DNA of 25,413 nt from NCBI GenBank assembly GCA_045635785.1, contig JAZTWJ010000102.1:1-25413 (forward strand), read 5' to 3'. A model generated the notes under the pieces. It was not told the origin of the DNA. It was given only the letters and a program-made list of their open reading frames with translations, and did not search any database. Shown here piece by piece: positions 6,428 to 15,150 of the stretch. Within the stretch, counting starts at the first letter, position 1. The number at the start of each line of letters is the position of its first letter. Origin of the DNA: Flemingiibacterium sp045635785 (GTDB lineage: Bacteria; Bacillota; Clostridia; Oscillospirales; CAG-272). Made by a program: the position numbers and the translations under genes.

Positions 6428-8298
6428 ACAAAAAGCAAAAACGGTCTCTTATCAAAATTATTACGGCATCGTTGCTGTTGGTTATCGGCGCCGCCGTCGG
6501 CGCGCTATCCGATTCAACGGTGGCATTTTATGTAGAATTGTGTGTGATCGGCGCGGCGTATCTGCTTGTCGGCGCGGATGTGCTGGTGCGTTCGGTGCGG
6601 GGAATCCTGCACGGCGAGCTCCTTGATGAAAACTTTCTCATGGCAATCGCAACCGTAGGTGCGATGATTCTCGGCGAATTTGTGGAAGGCGTCGCCGTCA
6701 TGCTATTCTATCAGGTGGGCGAGCTGTTTCAAAGCCTCGCTGTGGCAAGCTCCCGCCGTTCGATCTCCGCGCTGATGGATCTGCGCGCGGATGCGGCGGA
6801 GGTTTTGCGCGACGGCAAGAGCCTGCGCGTGGATCCCGATGAGGTGGAGGTGGGCGAGATCATCCTCGTTCGCCCCGGCGAGAAGGTGCCGTTGGATGGC
6901 GACATTGTCGAGGGAATCACCTCGCTGAATACCGCCGCGCTGACGGGCGAATCTCTGCCAAGGAGAGCGGAGGTAGGGGATGCGGTCATGTCCGGCTGTA
7001 TCAACGGTGAAGGCCTTATCAAAATTCGCACTACCAAGCCTTTTGGCGAATCCACGGTGGCGAAGATCCTCGACCTTGTGGAAAATTCTGCGGCAAAGAA
7101 GTCGAAAAGCGAAAGCTTTATCACAAAATTTGCGCGCGTTTACACACCTGCTGTGGTCTTTGCGGCGACAGCACTTGCCTTTATTCCGTCGATCATTACA
7201 GGAGATTGGCATCGCTATGTTTATCTGGGATTAAACTTTTTGGTCATCAGCTGCCCATGTGCGCTGGTAATCAGCGTACCGCTCAGCTTTTTCGGCGGAA
7301 TCGGCGCGGCTTCAAAGCGCGGCATCCTTGTTAAGGGTGGCAACTATCTGGAAGCGCTTGCGGAGCTTGACAACGTGGTGTTCGACAAGACGGGCACGCT
7401 CACCGAGGGTGTTTTTAAGGTGACGCAGATCCTTCCTACAGAGGGCGTTTCAAAGGAGATGCTGCTTTCCTTGGCGGCGAAGGCGGAATCTGCCAGCTCT
7501 CATCCCATTGCGCGCTCGATTATCGAAGCAAACGGCGGTATGCCCGACACTTCTGATGTAAAAGGCATCATGGAAATTGCCGGAAGCGGCGTAACATGTA
7601 TCATTGACGGCGAAACCGTAGCGGCCGGCGGCAGACGGCTGATGAAGTCGCTGGGTATAGAATGCCGTACGCCATCGGTGAGTGGCACAGTGGTGCATCT
7701 CGCCATGACAAAAAATCAATCTGGTGAGGGCACCACACAGAAGCTTTACCTTGGCTGTATCGTGATCGCCGATCGGGCAAAAGCGGGTGCAAAGGGAGCA
7801 CTGGAAGCTTTGAAAACGCTTGGTGTCAAGAAATGTGTCATGCTGACAGGCGATCAAAAATCCTCGGCAGAGGCAGTTTCCCGTGAGCTTGGTGGCATCG
7901 AATACCGCGCGGAGCTGCTCCCTGGAGATAAGGTTTCCGAGGTGGAAAAACTGCTTGAAAGTGGCAAGACAGCGTTCGTTGGCGACGGCATCAACGATGC
8001 GCCGGTGCTATCCCGCGCAGATGTTGGCATTGCCATGGGCGGTATCGGATCGGATGCGGCAATCGAAGCGGCGGATGTTGTTTTGATGGACGACGATCCC
8101 GCAAAAATTGCCACCGCCATCCAAATTGCAAGACGTACGCTTCAAATATCTCGCCAGAACGTGATATTTGCACTTGGTGTCAAGGCGGCGATTCTTCTGC
8201 TTGGCACCCTCGGATATGCAAGTATGTGGTTGGCGGTATTTGCCGATGTGGGTGTGAGCGTGATCGCGATTCTCAATGCCATCCGCGCACAAAAATAG
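6424..8298 (+). CDS. P1B-type heavy-metal ATPase, Zn/Cd/Pb efflux class
   Basis: 624 residues; exports soft divalent metals across the inner membrane using ATP. Motifs in order: TGES at 174-177 (actuator), transmembrane CPC at 277-279, phosphorylation DKTGT with Asp321, nucleotide-site SSHPIA with His360-Pro361, MLTGD, and GDGINDAP from 520. In the last two helices Lys587 (ALGVKAAIL) and Asp608 (ADVG) form the P1B-2 signature, which indicates Zn/Cd/Pb rather than copper. There is no N-terminal HMA; it begins directly with transmembrane helices, and the HMA is the separate upstream gene. The start ATG overlaps that gene's stop. Last gene of the operon. A cadA/zntA-like role is likely; exact metal preference is inferred. 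Confidence 0.93.
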   Translation: MNKKQKRSLIKIITASLLLVIGAAVGALSDSTVAFYVELCVIGAAYLLVGADVLVRSVRGILHGELLDENFLMAIATVGAMILGEFVEGVAVMLFYQVGELFQSLAVASSRRSISALMDLRADAAEVLRDGKSLRVDPDEVEVGEIILVRPGEKVPLDGDIVEGITSLNTAALTGESLPRRAEVGDAVMSGCINGEGLIKIRTTKPFGESTVAKILDLVENSAAKKSKSESFITKFARVYTPAVVFAATALAFIPSIITGDWHRYVYLGLNFLVISCPCALVISVPLSFFGGIGAASKRGILVKGGNYLEALAELDNVVFDKTGTLTEGVFKVTQILPTEGVSKEMLLSLAAKAESASSHPIARSIIEANGGMPDTSDVKGIMEIAGSGVTCIIDGETVAAGGRRLMKSLGIECRTPSVSGTVVHLAMTKNQSGEGTTQKLYLGCIVIADRAKAGAKGALEALKTLGVKKCVMLTGDQKSSAEAVSRELGGIEYRAELLPGDKVSEVEKLLESGKTAFVGDGINDAPVLSRADVGIAMGGIGSDAAIEAADVVLMDDDPAKIATAIQIARRTLQISRQNVIFALGVKAAILLLGTLGYASMWLAVFADVGVSVIAILNAIRAQK

Positions 8299-8311
8299 TC
8301 CAAAAAGACAC

Positions 8312-8339
8312 GCATCTCAGGTGATGCACCGCTTTTTTC
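8312..8339 (+). terminator. Weak intrinsic terminator of the metal-efflux operon
   Basis: GCATC (8312-8316) pairs with GATGC (8322-8326), then ACCGCTTTTTTCT. The stem is short but the T-tract is good. The following 8340-8442 contains no gene I can see. Confidence 0.45.
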
Positions 8340-8442
8340 TTTGATGCCGTCTGAGCATGAAAAGGCAATATGCGTGTATCGAAGCATAGCGATGTATAGC
8401 ATGGCGCAAAGGCGTTGTCGTGAAAAGTTTTATCGAAATCTC

Positions 8443-8471
8443 TTGACAAAATCGCCGTATTGTGATATAAT
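8443..8471 (+). promoter_or_regulatory. Consensus sigma-A promoter of valS
   Basis: TTGACA (8443-8448), 17 bases, TATAAT (8466-8471). Start site near 8478, directly at the beginning of the T-box leader. Confidence 0.85.
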
Positions 8472-8477
8472 ATTTAT

Positions 8478-8718
8478 AAGGCAATGACGGGAAGGAGTAC
8501 GTCTCCGAGAGCGTGAAAGAGAGCCGCCGTATGGTGAAAGGCGGACGTTCGGAGCGGCGGAAGGTAGTCCCCGAGCTGCGACGTGAAAGGCATATGCCGA
8601 GTAGCCGATGCCGCGTTTCGCGCGTTACAGCGAGCGGAAGTAACAGCTTCCCGTGAGTGAAAAATGCAGGTGGTACCGCGTATTATACGCCCTGACGAAA
8701 ATCGTCGGGGCGTTTTTT
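8478..8718 (+). promoter_or_regulatory. T-box leader of valS (tRNA-Val sensing)
   Basis: The T-box sequence AGGTGGTACCGCG is at 8668-8680. Its TGGT (8671-8674) can pair with an ACCA tRNA 3' end, as in tRNA-Val with discriminator A. Stem I features: GGGA/TCCC base arms (8489-8492/8568-8571), AGTA loop-E motif (8496-8499), CTCCGA/TCGGAG (8503-8508/8549-8554), and an apical AGAG...GGTGAAAG segment. A GTA valine codon at 8564-8566, on the right side of the specifier loop, is the best specifier candidate; GTC at 8567 is less likely because it enters the stem. Uncharged tRNA-Val should favour the antiterminator and raise valS expression. Confidence 0.93.
8687..8718 (+). terminator. T-box controlled terminator hairpin
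   Basis: ACGCCCTGACGA (8687-8698) and TCGTCGGGGCGT (8702-8713) form a 12-bp stem with one G-T pair and a 3-base loop, followed by TTTTTT. It is the default-off arm of the valS leader; the antiterminator uses the preceding T-box segment. Confidence 0.9.
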
Positions 8719-8761
8719 GTTCTGACGTAAGCTACTAATATCATAGGAAAGGAACCGTAAA

Positions 8762-11383
8762 ATGAACACCGAAATCAATCTCCCAAAGAATTACGCTCCG
8801 AAGGAATTCGAAGATCGCATCTACCAAAATTGGTGTGATAAGGGCTACTTCACGCCCGAGCGTGATCCCGAAAAGAAGCCCTTCACCATCGTTATTCCGC
8901 CCCCCAATGTCACAGGACAGCTTCACATGGGACATGCGCTGGATGAAACCTTGCAGGATATTCTCATCCGTTACAAGCGTATGCAGGGCTTTTCCACTCT
9001 TTGGGTGCCCGGCACCGACCATGCGGGCATCGCAACGCAGATCAAGGTTGAAGAAAAGCTTCGCGTGGACGAAGGTCTTACCCGTTATGACCTCGGCCGC
9101 GAAAAGTTCCTTGAGCGTGTTTGGGATTGGAAGCATCAATACGGAAGCCGTATTATCAATCAGCTGAAAAAGCTCGGCTCATCCTGCGATTGGACGCGCG
9201 AGCGTTTCACCATGGACGAGGGATGCTCCAAGGCAGTCCGCGAGGTGTTCGTCAACCTTTATGACAAGGGCCTGATCTCCCGCGGCAACCGCATCATCAA
9301 CTGGTGCCCCCACTGTATGACCGCCCTCTCCGATGCAGAGGTGGAATATAGCGAACAGCCAGGCAATTTCTGGCACACCCGCTATCCCTTTGCGGATGGC
9401 TCCGGCGAGGCCATCATTGCGACAACCCGTCCCGAAACCTTGCTTGGCGATACGGCGGTGGCTGTTAATCCCGAGGACGAGCGTTATGCGGCTCTTGTAG
9501 GCAAGAAGCTCATTCTTCCTTTGGTCAACCGTGAAATTCCGCTGATTGCCGATTCCTATGTGGATAAAGAATTCGGTACGGGCTGCGTAAAGATCACGCC
9601 TGCCCACGACCCTAACGACTTTGAAGTTGGACAGCGTCATAATTTGGAGCAGATCCTTGTCATGAACGGCGACGGCTCCATCAATGCCGCAGGCGGCAAA
9701 TACGAGGGTATGGATCGCTACGAATGCCGCAAGGCAATCGTTGCCGATCTCGAAGCAGGCGGCTTCCTTGTGAAGGTTGAACCTCACGCACACAATGTAG
9801 GAACCTGCTACCGTTGCCATACCACTGTGGAGCCCATCACATCCAATCAGTGGTTTGTCAAGATGCAGCCTCTCGCCGAGCCTGCGCTGGCTTGTGTGGA
9901 AAATGGCGACACCAAGTTTGTTCCCGAGCGTTTTACGAAGATCTATACCAATTGGATGGAAAATGTCCATGACTGGTGCATCTCCCGTCAGCTTTGGTGG
10001 GGACATCGGATTCCTGCCTTCTATTGCGATAAGTGCGGCGAGATGATCGTCTCAAAGGAAGATGTTCACACCTGTCCGAAGTGCGGCGCAAAAATGCGTC
10101 AGGAGGATGACGTTCTTGATACTTGGTTCAGCTCCGCTCTTTGGCCCTTCTCGACTCTCGGCTGGCCCGAAAAGACCGAAGATCTCGAATACTTCTATCC
10201 TACAAGCGTGCTTGTTACCGGCTATGACATCATCTTCTTCTGGGTTGCCCGCATGATCTTCTCCGCGCTGGAGCACACGGGTAAGGCTCCCTTTGAGCAT
10301 GTATTCATCCACGGCCTCGTCCGAGATGAGCAGGGACGCAAGATGTCCAAATCCCTTGGCAACGGCGTCGATCCGCTTCAGATCATCGAGGATTACGGCG
10401 CAGATGCTCTCCGCTATGCGCTGATCACAGGCAATGCGCCCGGCAATGATATGCGCTACTCCGATAAAAAGGTGGAAGCGGCTCGCAACTTTGCCAACAA
10501 GCTGTGGAACGCATCCCGCTTCACGCTGATGAATCTCACCATCGAAAAGGCGGATCTTCCTGAAATCGGCATGCTCAAGACCGAGGATAAGTGGATCCTC
10601 TCGAAGCTGAATTCGCTGATTGCAGAAATCGTTGCAAATCTCGATAAATTTGAACTGGGCGTTGCGCTATCCAAGCTGTATGATTTTGTTTGGGATGTGC
10701 TGTGCGACTGGTACATTGAGCTTGTCAAGCCGCGCCTGAGTGCAGGCGATGAGATCGCGCAGAATGTGCTCGTTTACACCCTTCGCGAAACGCTCAAGCT
10801 CCTGCATCCCTTCATGCCGTTCATTACCGAGGAGATCTATCAGGCGATTCCCCATGATAAGGAAAGCATCATGATCGCTGATTTCCCGAAATACAATGCC
10901 GCTCTGCATTTCCCGTCCGAGGAAGCACAGATGGCGAAGCTCATCGACGCGATCTCCCTCATTCGAAATCGCCGCGCCGAAATGAACGTGGCACCGAGCA
11001 AAAAGGCGAAGCTGATCATTGCCACCGCAGATCGCGCAACCTATTCCGATGATACGGTGAAATTCTTTGAGAAGCTTGCCGGCGCATCGGACGTGGAGTT
11101 TGTCGATTCCTATGCGGATGAAAATGCGGTTCAGCTGGTAGCGGAAGGTGCGACCATCTTCATTCCGCTGGGCGAGCTGATCGACTTTACAAAGGAACGC
11201 GAGCGCCTTAATAAGGAGCGCGAGAAGTTCCTCTCCGAGATCGACCGCGTAGACAAGAAGCTGAGCAACGAAGGCTTTGTCTCCAAGGCTCCCGCGCAGC
11301 TCATTGAAGCGGAAAAGGCAAAGAGAGAAAAGTTCCTCGAACAGCTTGCTGCTGTTGATGAAGCGATTGCTAAACTGAATTAA
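8762..11383 (+). CDS. valS: Valyl-tRNA synthetase
   Basis: 873 residues, the normal bacterial length. It charges tRNA-Val with valine and edits misactivated threonine. Seen: class I HMGH (55-58) after PPPNVTGQL, KMSKS (527-531), the editing-domain TTRPETLLGDTAVAVNP, and a zinc-ribbon-like Cys set CDKC (422-425) and CPKC (438-441) before DDVLDTWFSSALWP. A C-terminal charged coiled coil (about 805-873) follows the anticodon-binding domain. The start follows AGGAAAGGAA. Expression is T-box controlled; it is a single gene with its own terminator. Confidence 0.98.
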   Translation: MNTEINLPKNYAPKEFEDRIYQNWCDKGYFTPERDPEKKPFTIVIPPPNVTGQLHMGHALDETLQDILIRYKRMQGFSTLWVPGTDHAGIATQIKVEEKLRVDEGLTRYDLGREKFLERVWDWKHQYGSRIINQLKKLGSSCDWTRERFTMDEGCSKAVREVFVNLYDKGLISRGNRIINWCPHCMTALSDAEVEYSEQPGNFWHTRYPFADGSGEAIIATTRPETLLGDTAVAVNPEDERYAALVGKKLILPLVNREIPLIADSYVDKEFGTGCVKITPAHDPNDFEVGQRHNLEQILVMNGDGSINAAGGKYEGMDRYECRKAIVADLEAGGFLVKVEPHAHNVGTCYRCHTTVEPITSNQWFVKMQPLAEPALACVENGDTKFVPERFTKIYTNWMENVHDWCISRQLWWGHRIPAFYCDKCGEMIVSKEDVHTCPKCGAKMRQEDDVLDTWFSSALWPFSTLGWPEKTEDLEYFYPTSVLVTGYDIIFFWVARMIFSALEHTGKAPFEHVFIHGLVRDEQGRKMSKSLGNGVDPLQIIEDYGADALRYALITGNAPGNDMRYSDKKVEAARNFANKLWNASRFTLMNLTIEKADLPEIGMLKTEDKWILSKLNSLIAEIVANLDKFELGVALSKLYDFVWDVLCDWYIELVKPRLSAGDEIAQNVLVYTLRETLKLLHPFMPFITEEIYQAIPHDKESIMIADFPKYNAALHFPSEEAQMAKLIDAISLIRNRRAEMNVAPSKKAKLIIATADRATYSDDTVKFFEKLAGASDVEFVDSYADENAVQLVAEGATIFIPLGELIDFTKERERLNKEREKFLSEIDRVDKKLSNEGFVSKAPAQLIEAEKAKREKFLEQLAAVDEAIAKLN

Positions 11384-11388
11384 AACGA

Positions 11389-11424
11389 AGGATGGTGCCA
11401 CATTTGTGGCAGCATCCTTTTGCG
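11389..11424 (+). terminator. Intrinsic terminator after valS
   Basis: AGGATG-g-TGCCAC and GTGGCA-g-CATCCT form an almost perfect stem with an ATTT loop, followed by TTTT. The symmetric stem may also serve the convergent phage-like cassette, whose last gene ends at 11429. Confidence 0.7.
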
Positions 11425-11428
11425 ATGA

Positions 11429-11674
11429 TTAAAATTTATCGCTTTCCATGGATTTGTGGATCTTTGCAAGATTGCGGCGAACCTGCTCACGGGTCATGGC
11501 ACGCACATCGGCGGCGGTGAAAAATGCCGCACCCTGTCCGTCATCTGCCACATTGCCTGTGGACATGGCGGCATTTCGTGCGTTGATCTCCGCCGCGTCA
11601 AGCTTTGTTACGATCGGTTCCTTCGGTGCTTCCGTTTCGGTGGAAGTCTCCATGATCTTTGTTTGCTCGTCCAT
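11429..11674 (-). CDS. Short phage protein, probable scaffold-like or portal-partner protein
   Basis: 81 residues, highly charged, with a low-complexity Thr/Glu-rich N-terminus and a helical C-terminus (MTREQVRRNLAKIHKSMESD). Small helical proteins ending this way commonly accompany portal genes in Firmicutes phages and are often annotated as scaffold or hypothetical. The start ATG at 11674 overlaps the portal stop (TGATG), indicating coupled translation and a stoichiometric or assembly link to the portal. It is the last gene of the cassette. The scaffold role is inferred from size, charge and position only. Confidence 0.55.
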   Translation of the reverse strand: MDEQTKIMETSTETEAPKEPIVTKLDAAEINARNAAMSTGNVADDGQGAAFFTAADVRAMTREQVRRNLAKIHKSMESDKF

Positions 11675-13203
11675 CAGATACCCTCCTTTTCTTCGTTAAT
11701 ATCAGAAAGCAGCTGATCGCGCATAGGAATGACGCCATCAGGTACTCTCGCAAGATACTGCGCCAAGGTGATATGGCCGCCATCCAGCAGAGCGTTCAGC
11801 GAAGCCAGCGCGCTTGCCTTGGAATAGCGCGTTGCCGAGCCTACATCCACACGGGTGCCGATCAGCTCCTCGCGCAGGAGTCTGCAATCGAGCGGTTCTG
11901 CGCCATCGCCTGTAATGACCATTCTGCCGTCGCCGTAATAGGCGCACATAAAATCCACCCAAATCGCTGCCAATTCCTCTAAGGCATTGTATAACGATGC
12001 GCGCACGCTGTCAAGCGTCTGGGCGTTAGATTCCTGCAATGCTAAAATAGCAGAGGTGTTGATGGGCGTTGCCTCGCCGAGAGAGGCGTCCGTTGCGCCC
12101 ATGGAATCCTTGGTGTGATGAATGACATCATCTATGATGTCTGCAAAGCCTTCATCCATTTCGCCGGATTTGATGGTGGTGGCAATGCCTTCAAGATTGC
12201 CGCCTGCCACGCCGATCGCCTGTCCCACCTCGTTTGTCCATTCGGGGATGCGGGTTTTGTCGTACACCACCTTACTGAATGCCGTGTCGATCATGTGCTT
12301 CATCATCAGTGCGTATGCCTTGTTGACATACTTTTGATTGGCAATGAGCGGCGTGATGGGCGAGGTTCCGTGATAGGAATTTTTGGTGGGGATCCAATGG
12401 AACATGGCAATGGGGTAGAGTCTTAAACCCGTCACCACTTGACGGATCAGGCAATTCTTCGTGTGCTTTTCAAATTGGACGAATCCCTCATCGGTTCGGG
12501 AAAATTTGATGATGTAGGTCGCCTTTTCCGCCGATGCGTCGGTGTTTTCAAAGGCGGCGCAGTCGCCTGCACCGTAGTGCAGGTCACCGTCGGGCAGTAT
12601 TCTCTCTGCTTCCTCCCGAGATGCGCCGTTTGCCAAGGCTTCCGCACGAAGGGCTTGTACCGATTCACGACCGGATATAATGATATACCGCTGTGTCTGA
12701 ATCTGATCGGAATTTACATTCTCCACGAAAATTCCGGATGCATCCAGCGTTTGGGTAACAAAATCGCCCGTCAAAGGCTGTCCGGTACGCACGGATTTAT
12801 CCCAATAGGTGAAGAAAATGCCGTCGCCGCTGATCGCTGCATCCAGCAGCACCTGATGGATCAGCTTGTCCATGCGGGATTTTTCCCAACGGATCGCTGC
12901 GTGACGGTTGAGCATCGTCACCGCATCGGAAATGCGCTGACGGTGATGCTCATCTGCGATATAAGGCAGATTTTCATCGGAAAAGGTGATATCGACTCGT
13001 GCATTTGCCACCTGCGATACGAGAAAATCCGTGATGCGGCGGATAAAATTGAATACGGGCGTAGGAAGCGGACCTGCGGATACGGATTTCCATTGGTCGC
13101 CCCGATAAAAGCGTTCGTTTGTTGCCATGTTTTCATACAATCCGATGCGGCGGTTATAATCCCTGCCTGCTTCGAATTGTTGCCATGCAAGATTTTGTTT
13201 CAT
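11674..13203 (-). CDS. Phage portal protein, P22-like
   Basis: 509 residues. Portal proteins form the dodecameric ring at one capsid vertex through which DNA enters and leaves. Consistent features: N-terminal NERFYRGDQWKS followed by PVFNFIRRITDFLVSQVANA, the FHWIPTKNSYHGTSPITPLIANQ block, an interior helical region (about 285-400), and a C-terminal ALNALLDGGHITLAQYLARV helix typical of P22-type portals. It is shorter than P22 gp1 (about 725 residues). The ribosome site CGGAGG lies upstream of ATG 13203. Its position after the tail genes, not next to the large terminase, is unusual. Confidence 0.85.
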   Translation of the reverse strand: MKQNLAWQQFEAGRDYNRRIGLYENMATNERFYRGDQWKSVSAGPLPTPVFNFIRRITDFLVSQVANARVDITFSDENLPYIADEHHRQRISDAVTMLNRHAAIRWEKSRMDKLIHQVLLDAAISGDGIFFTYWDKSVRTGQPLTGDFVTQTLDASGIFVENVNSDQIQTQRYIIISGRESVQALRAEALANGASREEAERILPDGDLHYGAGDCAAFENTDASAEKATYIIKFSRTDEGFVQFEKHTKNCLIRQVVTGLRLYPIAMFHWIPTKNSYHGTSPITPLIANQKYVNKAYALMMKHMIDTAFSKVVYDKTRIPEWTNEVGQAIGVAGGNLEGIATTIKSGEMDEGFADIIDDVIHHTKDSMGATDASLGEATPINTSAILALQESNAQTLDSVRASLYNALEELAAIWVDFMCAYYGDGRMVITGDGAEPLDCRLLREELIGTRVDVGSATRYSKASALASLNALLDGGHITLAQYLARVPDGVIPMRDQLLSDINEEKEGI

Positions 13204-13245
13204 ACGTTTCCTCCGAATTATGAAATTATTTACGCGATACGCATC

Positions 13246-13383
13246 CTAAAAACGCAAAATTTCCGAAAAGCTTTGCGTAAGCGGATCGGGATTATTTTGT
13301 TTTCGTGCGCGGTTCACAAGCGCGAGCAGCGCTGCTGCTGCGGATGCGCTGAGAAAGCCGAGAAGATACATTAGTGCAAGCAT
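13246..13383 (-). CDS. 45-residue single-span membrane protein inside the phage-like cassette
   Basis: ATG at 13383 follows AAGGAG with a 6-base spacer and encodes a hydrophobic N-terminal helix (residues 1-22, MLALMYLLGF then SASAAAALLALV). A basic NRARK follows, then a polar tail ending EILRF. The strong ribosome site and the promoter just upstream support a real gene. A single N-terminal span followed by positive charge fits an N-out, C-in anchor. It could be a pinholin-like, injection-related or host-interaction protein; no family recognised. Confidence 0.6.
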   Translation of the reverse strand: MLALMYLLGFLSASAAAALLALVNRARKQNNPDPLTQSFSEILRF

Positions 13384-13425
13384 AGTCATCTCCTTGCCTT
13401 TGTAAAAATGCTTTTTTTGTTAAAA

Positions 13426-13454
13426 ATTATTTGTGGTAACGTAAGGAAGTGCAA
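13426..13454 (-). promoter_or_regulatory. Probable promoter for the small membrane protein/portal/scaffold unit
   Basis: On the minus strand TTGCAC (13449-13454), 17 bases, AATAAT (13426-13431), starting directly after the hub gene's stop at 13456. Predicted start near 13419, 36 bases before ATG 13383. It would make the portal module an independent transcription unit. Confidence 0.5.
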
Positions 13455-13455
13455 G

Positions 13456-15150
13456 CTAATTTTCTCTGTATCGCAGCATGATCTCACGAACGCGCACAGG
13501 CGGCGCATCCGCAGGGCAGGTCAGCGAAAAGGATAGGTACTGCACATGCCCAAGCCTTGCATGGGCTCGAAGCACACGCCTGTCCTTGCCCGCATCCGCC
13601 GCAAAGTTAAGATTTACCCGATCACCGTGATTGCTTGACAGTGCCATCGAAAGCGAGGCTCCGTCCGCGCATTCAAGCGCCATACCGCATTCATAGAGCG
13701 TCTTGTCGCCAAAGGCATTGCCAAGCGAAAGCGCGCCGCTTTCAAACACCGCATCAAAGCCGACACCCGAATCATCATTTAGCCCTTCTTGAAAACGAAA
13801 CAGCAGTCCGTCAACGGTAAACGCAGGATCGCCTTCGTATGTAAACATGAGATCGGGAGTGATGCCCGTGAAACGATACCATACGTCCGTGCGTGCATTG
13901 TAAACGACGATGCGGCTCTCCTCGCCATCCATGCCGTAGCACCACAGCTCGCCGCGCAGGCGATTTACATAAAGACGGCAGCTTTCAATGAAAGCGCGGC
14001 TGAAGCCCGCAAAGGCGGGTGCTTCCACCAAAATCGCCAAGCGTTCGTCACGCACCGAGGTGGATTTGAAGCGATAGAGTCCATTTTCGTTGAGGGCAAA
14101 AGGCTCATTTTCCACAAGGATCGCGCCGCCCTCCTTCGATGCACCGACATCGGAATTGAGTGGCAAAATCGGGAAGGAATAACGCTCGAGTCCGTTCACG
14201 TCCTCATCCTTGTGGGGATAGGTATAAAATGCGGCATCCTCGGTGAAGATCGCAAGTCGGTCAAATTGTCTGACCGCGCCCGTTACAAAAAGATTGCCGT
14301 CGCCAACAGTGATCTCTCCGCCCATAGGGAAGTATTCCGCGGATATGACGGTTTGTCCATCCCCATTCTCCGGATCGGTAGGATAAATGACAGCTTTATT
14401 TTCGCCTCCATAGAGAAACACACGGGAATCCGTATCGCCGCCATAAACCGCCGAATGACGGCATGAGGTGATCTTTTCGCGTTGAGACGAATTGGCGAGA
14501 GTGTAGAACACCTCAATAATGTCCTCTGTATTCGTAAAGATCGTGGACGATAATTTCAAATGACTTCCGCTTGTATTGTTAACCAGAGAATAACCCGTTT
14601 CTCTCTTTTGACCGCTAACATATACCGCGTCAATGCTTGTTGCATCGCCATAAAGACGGAATTGCGTGGTGGAGCTGTTGGGGAAAAAACGCATACGAAC
14701 TTTATTGGTTAAAAGGTTTTGCGGCTCGTAGGCATATCCCTGATCCGTTCCATTTGCGCCGCGTCTGATGAGTGGAATGTAGCCATCCACCGGCGCAAGC
14801 GTTTCGCCGTCGTAGCAAAAATAATCTCCTCCGCCGAGGATATAAAGCTTGCCTGCAAACATAAACATCTCTACATGCTCGCTTTCCGATTGAAATACCG
14901 CGTTATCGAGTGTGCCAAGTGCGGTCTTCACACCCTCGGCGTAGCGATATAGTGTAGTGGCAGCCACCAGATAGATGACTTCGCCAACATCCTCCCGCAC
15001 GGATAATAAACCGCGAATGACAGCGGGGAAGGATGTCATGAGAACGCATCCATCCCGTCTTTTGAGAGAGCCGTCCGCATCTACGCGAAAGTTTTCGATC
15101 AGGTCGCCCTTCGAAAAATCTTTCAGTACGGTCATTTCGGGCGTTTTCAT
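13456..15150 (-). CDS. Tail nozzle/hub-like protein (P22 gp10 or T7 gp12 type)
   Basis: 564 residues. The N-terminal segment (FSKGDLIENFRVDADGSLKR then RDGC) and the following beta-rich repeats (LLSVREDVGEVIYLVAATTL, MFMFAGKLYILGGGDYFCYD) look like the propeller-containing proteins that plug the portal-adaptor channel in short-tailed phages. The central ProGlnAsnLeuLeuThr-Asn segment at about 142-150 and the beta-sandwich-like middle also fit. No signal peptide, no enzymatic motif. The start overlaps the adaptor stop (ATGA), as expected for adaptor and nozzle genes. The assignment is by architecture and position. Confidence 0.6.
   Translation of the reverse strand: MKTPEMTVLKDFSKGDLIENFRVDADGSLKRRDGCVLMTSFPAVIRGLLSVREDVGEVIYLVAATTLYRYAEGVKTALGTLDNAVFQSESEHVEMFMFAGKLYILGGGDYFCYDGETLAPVDGYIPLIRRGANGTDQGYAYEPQNLLTNKVRMRFFPNSSTTQFRLYGDATSIDAVYVSGQKRETGYSLVNNTSGSHLKLSSTIFTNTEDIIEVFYTLANSSQREKITSCRHSAVYGGDTDSRVFLYGGENKAVIYPTDPENGDGQTVISAEYFPMGGEITVGDGNLFVTGAVRQFDRLAIFTEDAAFYTYPHKDEDVNGLERYSFPILPLNSDVGASKEGGAILVENEPFALNENGLYRFKSTSVRDERLAILVEAPAFAGFSRAFIESCRLYVNRLRGELWCYGMDGEESRIVVYNARTDVWYRFTGITPDLMFTYEGDPAFTVDGLLFRFQEGLNDDSGVGFDAVFESGALSLGNAFGDKTLYECGMALECADGASLSMALSSNHGDRVNLNFAADAGKDRRVLRAHARLGHVQYLSFSLTCPADAPPVRVREIMLRYREN

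Noticed and set aside
12439..13374. Plus-strand open frame of 311 codons opposite the portal gene
   Set aside because: Antisense shadow of the portal reading; cysteine-rich, unlike a known family, and without a ribosome site.
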